A stretch of 64,000 nt of DNA from Dyella sp. A6 (GTDB lineage: Bacteria; Pseudomonadota; Gammaproteobacteria; Xanthomonadales; Rhodanobacteraceae). Location: the NCBI RefSeq assembly GCF_036320485.1, contig NZ_CP132911.1, positions 3,596,001 through 3,660,000 on the forward strand, written 5' to 3'. Shown piece after piece: positions 31,148-39,693 of the stretch. Position 1 is the stretch's first letter. Every line of letters begins with the position of its first letter. Under the pieces are notes generated by a model. The model made no database searches and had not been told where the DNA came from. It worked only from the letters and a program-made list of their open reading frames with translations. The translations under genes were made by a program, and so were the position numbers.

Positions 31148-32155
31148 CTAGAAATCAGGCGCGTGCTCGGGTGCCGCGAAGCCGATGGAGATCGACTTCT
31201 TGCCGGTGATGAGCATGCCGGTGATGCTCATTACCGACTCGTGCAGGGTGACGCCTTCGTTTGCGCACGCGTAGACCAGTTCCGAATAGCCGGACAGGGA
31301 ACGCAGTTCCTCGAGCGAACTGCCGTAGCTAACGACCATGTGCGGCGTGTTCAGGCCGCGCTGGACCTGCCTGGCGACAAAGCGGAACAGTTTCTGGTGC
31401 GCGGGATCGCGACCGCGGATTTTCGCGACCGGGCCGGTTTCGCCCAGGCGCCCGCGGATCACCGGCTTGATGTCCAGCGCGCTGCCGACCATCGCGTTCA
31501 TGAAGCTGATGCTGCGGTCGCCCTTGGCGCGTGCGCGGGCCCGCATGTACTGCAGGTCGTCGGGCATCACGTAGACACAGGTCGAGTCGATGACCTCGAA
31601 CAGGCGCGTGCGGATTTCGAAGGGCGGCACACCGCGCTTGAGCATGTCGTCCAGCGCCAGCGCGATCACGCCCTGCGCGGCGAACGCGGTCTTGGTGTCG
31701 ACCACGCGAAGCTGGAACGGGCGGTTGATCTCCGCGTTCTGGCGGATCACGCGCGCCTCGCGGCCGATGAAGGCACTGGCCCGCATCGCGTGGTCGTAGA
31801 TCGGGCTGCGGCTGGACGAGACGGTGAGGCAATAGACGCTGTCGTAGTCGAGCACGAACCGTTCCAGGAACATCGCGCTGATCTCGCGCTCGCTCATCGG
31901 AATGGTTTCCGCGCTGGCGGTGGCGTCGCCGAACTGGCCGCTCAGGAACTGCGCCGTGGCGCGCGGATCGTGCTGGTCGATCAGCCGGGTATTGTCGATG
32001 CGCACGGTAATCGGCATGACCGCCACATGCGGGCTCTTGAAGAACGTGTCCGGCAGGTCGCAGGCTGCGTCGACGATCAGCGCGCTGCGAAGTCTACGCG
32101 GCACCGCACTGAGCTTTACGGCGCTGTCGATGGATACGTTGTCGGACATGCTCAT
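31148..32155 (-). CDS. DegV-family fatty-acid-binding-type protein
   Basis: A 335-residue protein with DegV features: RSALIVDAACDLPDTFF at the start, SAETIPMSEREISAMF, YCLTVSSSRSPIYDHAM, and VVDTKTAFAAQGVIALALDD. DegV/FakB proteins bind a fatty acid; in Gram-positive bacteria FakB presents it to a kinase. No FakA-like kinase is nearby, so the role here is open. The final part (about 280-335) ends with SITGMLITGKKSISIGFAAP. ATG 32155 and ATG 32149 are both possible. A perfect palindrome lies about 90 bases upstream. Confidence 0.87.
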   Translation of the reverse strand: MSMSDNVSIDSAVKLSAVPRRLRSALIVDAACDLPDTFFKSPHVAVMPITVRIDNTRLIDQHDPRATAQFLSGQFGDATASAETIPMSEREISAMFLERFVLDYDSVYCLTVSSSRSPIYDHAMRASAFIGREARVIRQNAEINRPFQLRVVDTKTAFAAQGVIALALDDMLKRGVPPFEIRTRLFEVIDSTCVYVMPDDLQYMRARARAKGDRSISFMNAMVGSALDIKPVIRGRLGETGPVAKIRGRDPAHQKLFRFVARQVQRGLNTPHMVVSYGSSLEELRSLSGYSELVYACANEGVTLHESVMSITGMLITGKKSISIGFAAPEHAPDF

Positions 32156-32245
32156 TGCGGTGTGCCTTGATGATGGTTCTGCCGTGGAAAAATGCTTCCG
32201 GTTAGCCGGTGATGTCAGCTTCCGCGTTATTTGGATCCGTTTAAA

Positions 32246-32259
32246 TCAGAAGCTTCTGA
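32246..32259. promoter_or_regulatory. Palindrome upstream of the DegV gene
   Basis: TCAGAAGCTTCTGA is a perfect 14-base palindrome in an AT-rich part of the 285-base gap between the DUF2894 and DegV genes. As there is no loop, a protein-binding site is more likely than a hairpin. The rest of the gap shows nothing I can assign. Confidence 0.35.
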
Positions 32260-32440
32260 CTTTGTTTTGTGGCCTGTGTCCCGGAAAAATCTGACGCTGC
32301 TGGTGCACTGGCAGGAACGTCCACGCACCGGCCATCGCCGTCCGCAGGACGCGGCAGACCGGCGCGCTGTTGCGGGAACAGCACGTTCGCGGCCCGGCGT
32401 GGCCGGTCCATGGTGATCAGCAACAGGTGCCGCGGATCGC

Positions 32441-32971
32441 TTATGCGCGCGGCTTGCGGGCAGCCCGTTTCCTGGGGGTCTGCGGCGTTGCCGCGGGCAT
32501 GGCGCCGGCAAGCTGTTCCAGCCACGCGAGATCGTCGACATAGCCGAGGAAGGCGTGCAGATAACCGGGCGAGAGCTCGCGCATCATGGCGATGGCACGA
32601 CTGGCCAGCGCAGCGGAATTGAGCGGGCCGGCACCGGTCGGCGCGTGCGCCACCGATTGCTGCAGCCGGCTGTCGGCGCGCAGAGCAGACCAGCGCTGAC
32701 GGAAGTCGGCCAGTGCGGGCAGTTCCGGGTAGACACTGCGCTCGGGCGGGTTGCGCCGTGCAAGTCCTTCGAGCAGCTCGCCCAGCGGTCCGGGTGACGA
32801 CGTTGCGGCAGCACTGCCGGGTGACTCGTCCACGGTTTCGACATGGCGCTCGCGCAGCTCGGCCAGCCGTGCGTCGAGCATGCGTTTCGCCGTGCCATCA
32901 AGACCGGCCGCACGCTGTTCGAGCGCGGCGATCAGTTGTCTGCGCACGGCCGTGGCGGCGTCAGGGCGCAT
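32441..32971 (-). CDS. DUF2894 family protein, last gene of the MotAB-like operon
   Basis: A 176-residue soluble protein starting MRPDAATAVRRQLIAALEQ. It has a helical N-terminal half (QRAAGLDGTAKRMLDARLAEL), a Pro/Ser linker, then the conserved core PELPALADFRQRWSALRADS with HAPTGAGPLNSAALASRAIA and the ending LSPGYLHAFLGYVDDLAWLE. The tail is strongly basic (PRKRAARKPRA). The family is known only from genomic context beside OmpA and DUF802 genes. Its start overlaps the end of the OmpA-like gene by 11 bases, which indicates translational coupling. Function unknown; it may be a cytoplasmic or nucleic-acid-contacting partner of the motor. Confidence 0.85.
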   Translation of the reverse strand: MRPDAATAVRRQLIAALEQRAAGLDGTAKRMLDARLAELRERHVETVDESPGSAAATSSPGPLGELLEGLARRNPPERSVYPELPALADFRQRWSALRADSRLQQSVAHAPTGAGPLNSAALASRAIAMMRELSPGYLHAFLGYVDDLAWLEQLAGAMPAATPQTPRKRAARKPRA

Positions 32972-33629
32972 GACCACCGGTACCGGCGCCTTCCGGCGCG
33001 GCATTGGCGGCGGACGAACGGGGAATCGGCGCGATCTCCACGCGACGGTTTTTCGCACGGCCGGCGGCATCGGCATTGGAGCTGACCGGCTGCTGCGCAC
33101 CAAAGGCCGCGGCGAACACTTCACCGGCCGGCACGCCCGCGGCGATCAGCGCACGGGTGACGGTGAGCGCGCGCTGTGCGGACAGCTCCCAGTTGTCGGC
33201 GAAGCGGCGGTTGTCTCCGTGCACGGGCTGGTTGTCGGTGAAGCCGCTGACCATCAGCAGCTCGTCGCGTGACTGCAGGTACTGCGTCAGCGGCTGCGCC
33301 AGACTCTGGATCAGCTGGCGCCCCGCGGGCTGCAGCTGGTCGGAATTGAGCGCGAACAGCAGGTTGCCGCGAATGCCGATGCGTCCGTTCACCAGGGTCA
33401 CGCGGCCCTGCGCCAGCGGCGTGGCCAACGCGTGTTCGAGTGCCGCGCGACGACGCAGTTCCAGCTGATGCTGCTGCTCCACCCGCTGCAGCTTGTGCGA
33501 AAGCTGCAGCTGCATGCCGATGACGCCGACCAGGATCAGCACGAAGGCGCCAAGCAGGACCGACATCAGGTCGCCGAAGGCCCAGATCGGGGCCGTGGAT
33601 TCGGCGGTGAGTTCGACTTCGTCGGTCAT
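32961..33629 (-). CDS. MotB/OmpA-like protein, stator partner
   Basis: A 222-residue protein with one membrane helix (about 16-38). The helix starts IWAFGDLMSVLLGAFVLIL, so D20 sits where MotB has its proton-carrying aspartate (AYADFMTAMM). After a coiled linker (about 43-75) an OmpA-like peptidoglycan-binding domain (about 88-200) shows VSGFTDNQPVHGDN, NWELSAQRALTVTRALIAAG and KNRRVEI. It would anchor to the cell wall and complete an ion channel with the DUF802 protein. The ATG overlaps the stop of that gene by four bases (ATGA). This is a MotB/ZorB-type design, not an outer-membrane OmpA. Confidence 0.9.
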   Translation of the reverse strand: MTDEVELTAESTAPIWAFGDLMSVLLGAFVLILVGVIGMQLQLSHKLQRVEQQHQLELRRRAALEHALATPLAQGRVTLVNGRIGIRGNLLFALNSDQLQPAGRQLIQSLAQPLTQYLQSRDELLMVSGFTDNQPVHGDNRRFADNWELSAQRALTVTRALIAAGVPAGEVFAAAFGAQQPVSSNADAAGRAKNRRVEIAPIPRSSAANAAPEGAGTGGHAP

Positions 33630-35722
33630 GCCTTGGCCGCCCTGGCCGGTGCGCGGCGGCCGGCGAGCTGCTGCATGTCGTCGATGATCTGCTGCTGCGA
33701 GAGCACGCTGAGTTCGACCACTTCCTTCGCCTGCGCCACGTAGTAGGCAAGCTGCTCGTCGCTGCGCGCCAGCGAGGCATCGAGCGCACCGGCGATCTGC
33801 TGCAGGCGTTCCATCAGGGCATCGCCGGTCTGGCCGAACTGCGCCACGCCGGCACCGAAGGCCTCGCCCAGGCTGGCGACTTCGTGGGCACTGACGGTGA
33901 CCTGCGCGGCGGCGGTGTCGAGCTTGCCGGTCTCGCTTTCGATCTGCTCGGCGAAACGGCTGCCGACGCGGTCGAGCAGATCGGCCGAGGTGCTGACCAG
34001 TGCATCGACCGCGGTGCGCTGCTCGGTGGACGCGTGATTGACCGCATCGAGCAGGGTTTCCAGCGTCGCCAGCAGGCGGCTGCGTTCTTCCAGCATGGCG
34101 GTGTCGCGCACCATCGAGTCGGACAGCTTCTGGCGCAGCTCGCCCACCACTTCGGCGGCCACGCGCGGCGCCTCGGATGCGGCTTCGACCAGCCGACCGA
34201 TGTCGGCGAGGGTCTGGCTGGCGTGGGCTTCGCCCTGCGCGGCAATGCGGCTGGCGGTCTGTTCCAGCGTGTCGCAGATGGCCTGCTGGCGATCGGCGGT
34301 GGCCTCGCCGACCGTTGTCCATTGCGCACCCAGGGCGGCGGCGATGGCATCGAGCTTATCGGTCCAGGCCGCCAGGCGGGCTTCGTCGCTGCCAGCCAGT
34401 GTCGACTGCAACTGGGCATGCGAGCGGTCGACCGTCTGCACCAGGGCGACGGCCTGCGACTGGAAGGTTTCGCTGGCGGCAGCCCAAGCCTGCTGGTTGC
34501 GACTGGCGAGTTCGACGTGGCTGGCATCCTGCCTGGCCAGCGCGCCGTTCCAGGCTTCGGCCGAGCGTTCGGCGCTGGCATCGAGACGGGCGCTGACACC
34601 GTCCAGCAACGCGGCACTGCGCTGCTCGAAGGTGTCGGTAAAGCGGGCCAGCGCATCGCCCAGCGCCTGCGCATGCGCCTGATTGGCCTGGCGATGCTGC
34701 ACCAGCGCGTCGTTCCAGATGCCGGTGACGCTGCGCGCGGTATCGTCGAAGCCGGTGGCAAGGCCGTCGAGCTGGCGCTGCACGGCTTCGCCCACGCTGG
34801 CCTGGATCGCCGCCGATTCACGGGCCAGGCTGGCCAGGGTCGACTCCACCGCCGGCTGCAACACGCTGCTGGCGTTGCGCGCACTGTCGGCCACGCTGTC
34901 CTTCAGCGACTGCTCGACCGACTGCGCCAGGCGCGCGTAGGCCTCTTCCGTATGCCGGTGGAACGCCTGCTGCGCGGCCTGCTGGCGCTCGTGCGCGGCG
35001 GCGCTGTGCTGCTCCAGCGTGGTGGCCATCGCCTGCAGGCGGTCGACGATCGCGGGCATCGCCGCGGTCTGCTGCTGCAGCAGGCGGAAGGCCTCGTCGC
35101 GCTGATGCGCCTGCGAATGGACCCGCAAGGTGGTGGCGATGCGGGCGTCCAGCGCCTGCACTGCCTGCAGCCGCTCGCGCCGGACCAGGGCCGACAGCAG
35201 GCCCAGCATGGCCGAACTGGCGACACCGGCGATCGAGGTACCGAAGGCGAAGCCCAGGCCGTTCACCGGCGCGGCCAGCGAACCGCGGATCGCCTGCAGG
35301 TCGGTAGCGCTCTGCAGTGCCATGCCGGTGCCGCGCAGCGTGGCCATCATGCCGAGCAGGGTACCGAGCATGCCCAGCAGCACCAGCAAACCGACCAGGT
35401 ACGGCGTCATCGCCGGCGCCGGCAGCGCAACGCGTTCGCCTTCCACGCGCAGGCGCACCGCGTGACGCAGACCGGGATGCAGGCGCTGCAGCCAGTGCCC
35501 GAGTTCGTCCGGCGGCTGCTCCAGCTCGCCCACCGCCTGGCGCAGGGTGGCGGTGGCCTGGGCATAGCGGAACAGCTCGAGCGTGCCGGCGAGGTAGCAG
35601 GTGCCGATCAGCAATGCGACGGCCATGCCCAGCGGGTTGTTGCCGGCATAGCTGACGACGATCCAGCCGATGGCGGCAAGGCCCAGCGCGAAGACGGCGA
35701 GGTGGAGAAGTTTCTTGAACAT
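33626..35722 (-). CDS. DUF802 protein: MotA/ExbB-like channel with long helical tail
   Basis: A 698-residue protein. Four membrane helices at about 5-23, 32-50, 106-128 and 153-179 match MotA/ExbB/TolQ topology. The family signature is present: LGMLGTLLGMMATLRGTGMA before helix 4, then PVNGLGFAFGTSIAGVASSA. The remaining 519 residues (180-698) are Ala/Gln/Ser/Glu-rich with no membrane helix. This is a predicted long helical or coiled-coil cytoplasmic rod with several DUF802-like units marked by AW repeats (EAWNGALARQ, QAWAAASETF, AAWTDKLDAI). Flagellar MotA is about 295 residues, while ZorA of Zorya has a comparable long tail. It is probably the stator ring of an ion-driven motor. Confidence 0.9.
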   Translation of the reverse strand: MFKKLLHLAVFALGLAAIGWIVVSYAGNNPLGMAVALLIGTCYLAGTLELFRYAQATATLRQAVGELEQPPDELGHWLQRLHPGLRHAVRLRVEGERVALPAPAMTPYLVGLLVLLGMLGTLLGMMATLRGTGMALQSATDLQAIRGSLAAPVNGLGFAFGTSIAGVASSAMLGLLSALVRRERLQAVQALDARIATTLRVHSQAHQRDEAFRLLQQQTAAMPAIVDRLQAMATTLEQHSAAAHERQQAAQQAFHRHTEEAYARLAQSVEQSLKDSVADSARNASSVLQPAVESTLASLARESAAIQASVGEAVQRQLDGLATGFDDTARSVTGIWNDALVQHRQANQAHAQALGDALARFTDTFEQRSAALLDGVSARLDASAERSAEAWNGALARQDASHVELASRNQQAWAAASETFQSQAVALVQTVDRSHAQLQSTLAGSDEARLAAWTDKLDAIAAALGAQWTTVGEATADRQQAICDTLEQTASRIAAQGEAHASQTLADIGRLVEAASEAPRVAAEVVGELRQKLSDSMVRDTAMLEERSRLLATLETLLDAVNHASTEQRTAVDALVSTSADLLDRVGSRFAEQIESETGKLDTAAAQVTVSAHEVASLGEAFGAGVAQFGQTGDALMERLQQIAGALDASLARSDEQLAYYVAQAKEVVELSVLSQQQIIDDMQQLAGRRAPARAAKA

Positions 35723-35733
35723 GGCGAACTGCG

Positions 35734-36387
35734 TCAGTGGGTACGAAGCGCGGCAAGCAGCGCGTTGACCGGTTGAAAACGAACATCCAGCTCTGCCAGC
35801 AGCACGCTCTGCATGTCGCGGCGGAAGCCATCGAGCCAGGGGGTTTGTTGCGCCACGCGCAGGCGCTCGTAGCGCTGCTCCAGCAAGGCCGGCACCTGCT
35901 CCAGCAGCCGGTGCTCGCGCGGGGTCAGTGCCGCCTCCATCACCGCATCCACCTCGGCCAGCCGTGCGGCATCGACCGAGCCGCGGGCCAGCGCGTCGCG
36001 CAGCCGGCCGCGCAGCCGGCCGATGCTGGCCTGCATCGCACGCTGGCGGGCCAGGCAGGCCTGGCGGAACGGCCCGAAATCAGGCTCGTCCGGCACGTGC
36101 GCTCCCGCGGCGAGCTGCGGGTCGTGCTGGATCGCATGCGTCAGCGTCGCACGCGCCTGGGCGCATTCGGCGTGCAGCTCATCGGTCGCGTCCACGGCCA
36201 TGTCCGCAACATCCGGGCGGCCATCCAGCGCGCTGGACAGCGCCAACGCATGTTTCCAGTCCAGCCACTGGCCCAGGTGATCGGGCAGGGTCGCGCCGGG
36301 CGGCGCCACATCGGCACGCGCCAGGCGTGCCAGCAGGCGGATGAAGGTGGGCCCGCGGACCGCAGCTTGGGGGCGTGCTTGCGCCAT
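35734..36387 (-). CDS. DUF3348 family protein, first gene of the MotAB-like operon
   Basis: A 217-residue soluble, highly helical protein with no membrane segment. It has a conserved N-terminal region (VRGPTFIRLLARLARADV, LPDHLGQWLDWKHALALSSA) and a basic middle (ACLARQRAMQASIGRLRGRL). The C-terminal part LLEQRYERLRVAQQTPW may form helical bundles. The family is known mainly from linkage to DUF802, OmpA and DUF2894 genes. A good ribosome-binding site (AGGGGA) precedes the ATG, and the DUF802 gene follows after 11 bases. It leads the operon, so its level may set that of the complex. Function unknown; a cytoplasmic assembly factor or tail partner is a guess. Confidence 0.85.
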   Translation of the reverse strand: MAQARPQAAVRGPTFIRLLARLARADVAPPGATLPDHLGQWLDWKHALALSSALDGRPDVADMAVDATDELHAECAQARATLTHAIQHDPQLAAGAHVPDEPDFGPFRQACLARQRAMQASIGRLRGRLRDALARGSVDAARLAEVDAVMEAALTPREHRLLEQVPALLEQRYERLRVAQQTPWLDGFRRDMQSVLLAELDVRFQPVNALLAALRTH

Positions 36388-36480
36388 GTGTCCCCTGGCA
36401 AAACCGGCAGTTTACCGCGACAGCAGCGGCCCGGTCCGCTTCCGCGCTGAACCGGACAGCCGGGCACATCCCTGCCGGAT

Positions 36481-36852
36481 TTACTCGCTGTGATCGGCGA
36501 TGTAGACCAGCAGGCCGTCGAACACGCGGTATTCGGAGCGTCCGGGCATGGCGATGCGCTGGCCGGCGCGGATGCCGTTGGGCAGGTCGAGGGCGAAGGT
36601 ACCGTCGAACTGGATCTGCGCCCAGGCGCTGTCGCCCTGCTCGCGGTACGCGGTGATGACCTGGCGGCGTGCGCTGAACAGCGGCTGGGTGCTGCGCGCC
36701 AGCCGTTCGAAGTCGAGCAGGCCCTCGGTGCGCAGCGCGCGCTGGCCACCGGCGTAGTTCTCGAACACGATCGCCGGATGCAGGGTCAGCAGCATCGCAT
36801 CGACGTCGATGCGGTTGTAGGCGTCGATGTAGCGTTCGATCAGGGGGCGCAT
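36481..36852 (-). CDS. NTF2/SnoaL-like domain protein
   Basis: A 123-residue single-domain protein that opens with the helix typical of SnoaL-like folds (RPLIERYIDAYNRIDVDAML) and continues LLTLHPAIVFENYAGGQRAL. The later strands (SAWAQIQFDGTFALDLPNG, RSEYRVFDGLLVYIADHSE) form the curved sheet with a central pocket. Such proteins act as small enzymes, as binding proteins or as subunits; no catalytic pair is certain here. No signal peptide. It is encoded between the DUF3348 operon and an S10 peptidase gene with gaps over 90 bases on both sides, so it probably has its own promoter. Confidence 0.75.
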   Translation of the reverse strand: MRPLIERYIDAYNRIDVDAMLLTLHPAIVFENYAGGQRALRTEGLLDFERLARSTQPLFSARRQVITAYREQGDSAWAQIQFDGTFALDLPNGIRAGQRIAMPGRSEYRVFDGLLVYIADHSE

Positions 36853-36955
36853 GGCTGGACGGCTCGGGTTGCGGATGACGATATCGCGCCATTATCCCGG
36901 GCCTGCCGGCATGCCGGTAGTCGCCCGACGGAATGCGGTCCATCGCGGATCGACG

Positions 36956-36979
36956 GGGCGGGCCGCGAACGGCCCGCCC
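36956..36979. terminator. Stem-loop downstream of the S10 peptidase gene
   Basis: GGGCGGGCCG and CGGCCCGCCC form a perfect 10-base-pair stem closed by a CGAA loop, just beyond the peptidase stop at 36986. The U-run expected of an intrinsic terminator is missing, so it may instead protect the 3' end. Confidence 0.4.
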
Positions 36980-36985
36980 GCGCGG

Positions 36986-38569
36986 TCACTTCAGGTTGTC
37001 GGTGGCCCGGATGAACGCCGCCACGTTGTCGTGCAGTTTCTTCATCGACGGCTCGTGCGCGTAGATCATGTGACCGGAGTCGTACAGCGCATAACTGATG
37101 TTCTTCTGCAGCGATGCGGGGATCGGCAGGTGGTGCATCTCGTACTGGCCTTCGTAGAACGGCGTGGCCAGGTCGTAGTAACCGCTGTTGAGCATGACCT
37201 TGAGGCCCGGATTGGTCTTCATCGCCATCGCCAGGTCCGGCATCACGTTGAGCGTGTGGTGGCTGCCGTGGTGGGTCATGTCCCAGTGGTCGATATCGGC
37301 CCACAGGCGATAGGTGCGGTTCTGGCCGAACTTCAGGTCCTTGCGCACGTAGTTGTTGAACACGGCGACATAGGCGGAGCTGATCGCCGACGACTGCGGG
37401 TCATACTCGGCGCTCTTGCCCATCGGATCGATCGAGGGGCCGGAGAAACGGGTGTCGAGACGGCCGGTGGAATCGTCGGCCTGGCTCAGCAGCTCGTGCT
37501 CGAACATGCCGCCGCTGACCCGCAGGTTGGCCTTCAGCAGATAGGCCACCGGCAGACCGGTGTACTGGTGTAGCTGTTCGGCCACCGCCTGCGCGCGCGC
37601 GGGGCTGAGCGTGGAGCCGGCCATCAGCGCGCTGGCGTATTCGCCGGTGGCGTACTGTTCCACCTGCTTCAGGAACGCCGGCAGGTCGGCCGGCTGCGAC
37701 GGCAGCTTGTGATGGTAGTAGGCCGTGGCCGCATAGGTCGGCAACGCCAGCTCGTAGGGCAGGTCCACGCCGGGGTTGCGCTGCGGGCCATCGATGCTGA
37801 GGCCGAAGTTGAGGATCTGCGAGAGCAGCACCACGCCGTTGAGGTCGACGCTGTCCTCATTCTCCAGGTCGTTCGCCACCACGGCCGAGCGGGTGGTGCC
37901 GTAGCTTTCGCCGAGCAGGTATTTCGGCGAGTTCCAGCGGCCGTAGCGGGTCAGGAAGCGGGTGATGAACTGGGCGAAGGCATGGCCGTCGCCGTCCACG
38001 CTGTAGATCTGCTTCTTGCGCTCGGCCATCTGCTTGGCGCGCTTGGCCGGGTCCTTGTCGTTGGCGATCAGGCGGCTGAAGCCGGTGCCCGGTGCATCGA
38101 TGAACACCAGGTCGGAAGCGTCGAGCAGGCTGTAGTCGTTATTGATCAGCGGGTACGGGGCCGCCGGCGTATGGGTATGGTCAGCGGTCACCACGCGGCG
38201 CGGCCCGAACGCGCCCATGTGCAGCCAGACGGTAGACGAGCCGGGACCGCCGTTATAGATGAAGGTGACCGGCCGCTTGCCCGGCGCCACGCCCTTCTTG
38301 AAGTAGGCGGTGTAGAACATGCTGACCGTGGGCACGTCGGACTTGTCGCCGCGGCCGTGCAGCACCAGCGTGCCGGCCACTGCGGTGTAATCGATGCGCT
38401 TGCCTTCCACCGTCACCGAGCCTTCGGTGGTGGACGACTGCGGAGTCGTCAGCATCGCCTGCGGCGATTCGGGCGGTACCGCCTTGCCTTGGTGCCGGTC
38501 GCCACCGGCCATGGCGGTGGCGCTGAGAAGCAGGGCAGCCAGGGTGGCGGCCAGGGGAAGCTTGCGCAT
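36986..38569 (-). CDS. Exported S10-family serine carboxypeptidase-like protein
   Basis: A 527-residue protein with a signal peptide (about 1-21, LPLAATLAALLLSATAMAGG). The S10 fold markers are IYNGGPGSS (oxyanion loop, about 104-112), SDLVFIDAPGTGFSR, and the nucleophile S222 in GESYGTTRS. The late part has SGYYDLATPFYEGQYEMHHL, a likely catalytic Asp region, and ALYDSGHMIYAHEPSMKK with the catalytic His near the C-terminus. S10 enzymes remove C-terminal residues at acidic pH and are periplasmic or secreted in these bacteria. It stands alone with a stem-loop after its stop. Confidence 0.92.
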   Translation of the reverse strand: MRKLPLAATLAALLLSATAMAGGDRHQGKAVPPESPQAMLTTPQSSTTEGSVTVEGKRIDYTAVAGTLVLHGRGDKSDVPTVSMFYTAYFKKGVAPGKRPVTFIYNGGPGSSTVWLHMGAFGPRRVVTADHTHTPAAPYPLINNDYSLLDASDLVFIDAPGTGFSRLIANDKDPAKRAKQMAERKKQIYSVDGDGHAFAQFITRFLTRYGRWNSPKYLLGESYGTTRSAVVANDLENEDSVDLNGVVLLSQILNFGLSIDGPQRNPGVDLPYELALPTYAATAYYHHKLPSQPADLPAFLKQVEQYATGEYASALMAGSTLSPARAQAVAEQLHQYTGLPVAYLLKANLRVSGGMFEHELLSQADDSTGRLDTRFSGPSIDPMGKSAEYDPQSSAISSAYVAVFNNYVRKDLKFGQNRTYRLWADIDHWDMTHHGSHHTLNVMPDLAMAMKTNPGLKVMLNSGYYDLATPFYEGQYEMHHLPIPASLQKNISYALYDSGHMIYAHEPSMKKLHDNVAAFIRATDNLK

Positions 38570-38662
38570 GTGCGGGATGTCCTCGACGAATGAAGCGTGG
38601 AACGCGGATACACCGGAGCTTAGGTGCCGCGCAGCCTCGCCTTCACAGCCCAGAAGTCATGC

Positions 38663-39508
38663 TCAGCCGTGCGTGAGCAGGCCCACCGCCACCAGCGCTA
38701 GTGCCAGGGCGGCCAGGTTGAGCCGGCTCAGGCGTTCGCGGAACAGCAGCAGACCGGTCAGCGCACCCAGTGCCACCACGCCCAGGTTCATGCTGGCGAA
38801 GACCAGTGCCGGATTGCCCGGCAACGCGCGGTGCGCGCGCAGGTAGAACAGGATGTTGCCGAAGTTGCACAGGCCCAGCAGCACGCCACCCAGCAGGCCC
38901 TGTGTCGTGAAGCGCGTGCGGCGGGCCAGCACGATCGCGAAGGCCACCAGCATCGACAGCGCGAACATCGACAGCAGCGCGGTGCCCAGCGGGATGCCGG
39001 CCGCGGCCACCCGCTTGAACAGGATGTCGATCACGCCGAAGCCGGCGAACACCAGCAGTGGATAGACCCAGCGACCGCCGCCGGCCACCGGACCCGTCCG
39101 CTCGGCACGCCAGATCATGCCGGCCATCGCCAGCAGACCCAGCACGCAGCCGGCCGCCTTGATCGCGTCCAGCTTTTCGTTGAACAGCACGAAGGCCGCC
39201 AGCAGCGAGATCAGCAGCGACAGGCGCTGCGCCGCGTCCGAACGCACGATGCCGGCATGCCGCACCGACGCACCCAGCGCCAGGAAGATCGTCGGCAGCA
39301 GCACGCCCAGCCCGAGCAGCGCCACCCACGGCACCCCCGACGAACGCAACGGCGCCAGCGACGGATGCAGGGTCGACAACGCCAGCGCGCCAGCCACCAC
39401 GTAGTTCCATGCCACCGCCTGGCCAACGTCCACCCTGAAATGCTTCGCCAGCTTCAGCAACACCGACACGCACACGCTGCACAGCACGCTCAGCCACACA
39501 TAGATCAT
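38663..39508 (-). CDS. EamA/DMT-family permease
   Basis: A 281-residue, ten-helix protein of the drug/metabolite transporter superfamily from ATG 39508 (TTG 39523 would add five residues). The two EamA repeats are visible: AWNYVVAGALALSTLH with SLLISLLAAFVLFNEKLDAI in the first, and LCNFGNILFYLRAHRAL with GVVALGALTGLLLFRERLSR in the second. FNEKL and FRERL are the conserved turn before the last helix of each repeat. The substrate is unknown; such proteins export amino acids, nucleosides or drugs. It is divergent from the DUF2239 gene. Confidence 0.88.
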   Translation of the reverse strand: MIYVWLSVLCSVCVSVLLKLAKHFRVDVGQAVAWNYVVAGALALSTLHPSLAPLRSSGVPWVALLGLGVLLPTIFLALGASVRHAGIVRSDAAQRLSLLISLLAAFVLFNEKLDAIKAAGCVLGLLAMAGMIWRAERTGPVAGGGRWVYPLLVFAGFGVIDILFKRVAAAGIPLGTALLSMFALSMLVAFAIVLARRTRFTTQGLLGGVLLGLCNFGNILFYLRAHRALPGNPALVFASMNLGVVALGALTGLLLFRERLSRLNLAALALALVAVGLLTHG

Positions 39509-39637
39509 CGAACGATTCCGCAATCAGACGGCTGGCGAGGGTACACCCGACAGGTCCGGCGCCTGGGCCGGGATATCCCCCTGGCAGGCCCATGTCGCCT
39601 GCGTGTGCGCTTCGCCGATCGCGCCCCTGAGCATGGA

Positions 39638-39665
39638 TTGACCTTTATTATTATCCGGGCATAAT
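39638..39665 (+). promoter_or_regulatory. Promoter of the DUF2239 gene
   Basis: TTGACC (39638-39643) and CATAAT (39660-39665) with a 16-base spacer lie in an AT-rich stretch. The predicted start near 39672 leaves a leader of about 22 bases before ATG 39694. Confidence 0.6.
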
Positions 39666-39693
39666 TCAGGCGCCTTCGTCACCGGCCATCGCC

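Noticed and set aside
32441..36387. A complete Zorya defence system
   Set aside because: The MotA/MotB-like pair resembles ZorA and ZorB, but no ZorC, ZorD or ZorE-like gene is present and the flanking genes are unrelated. I therefore describe only a similarity of the motor part.
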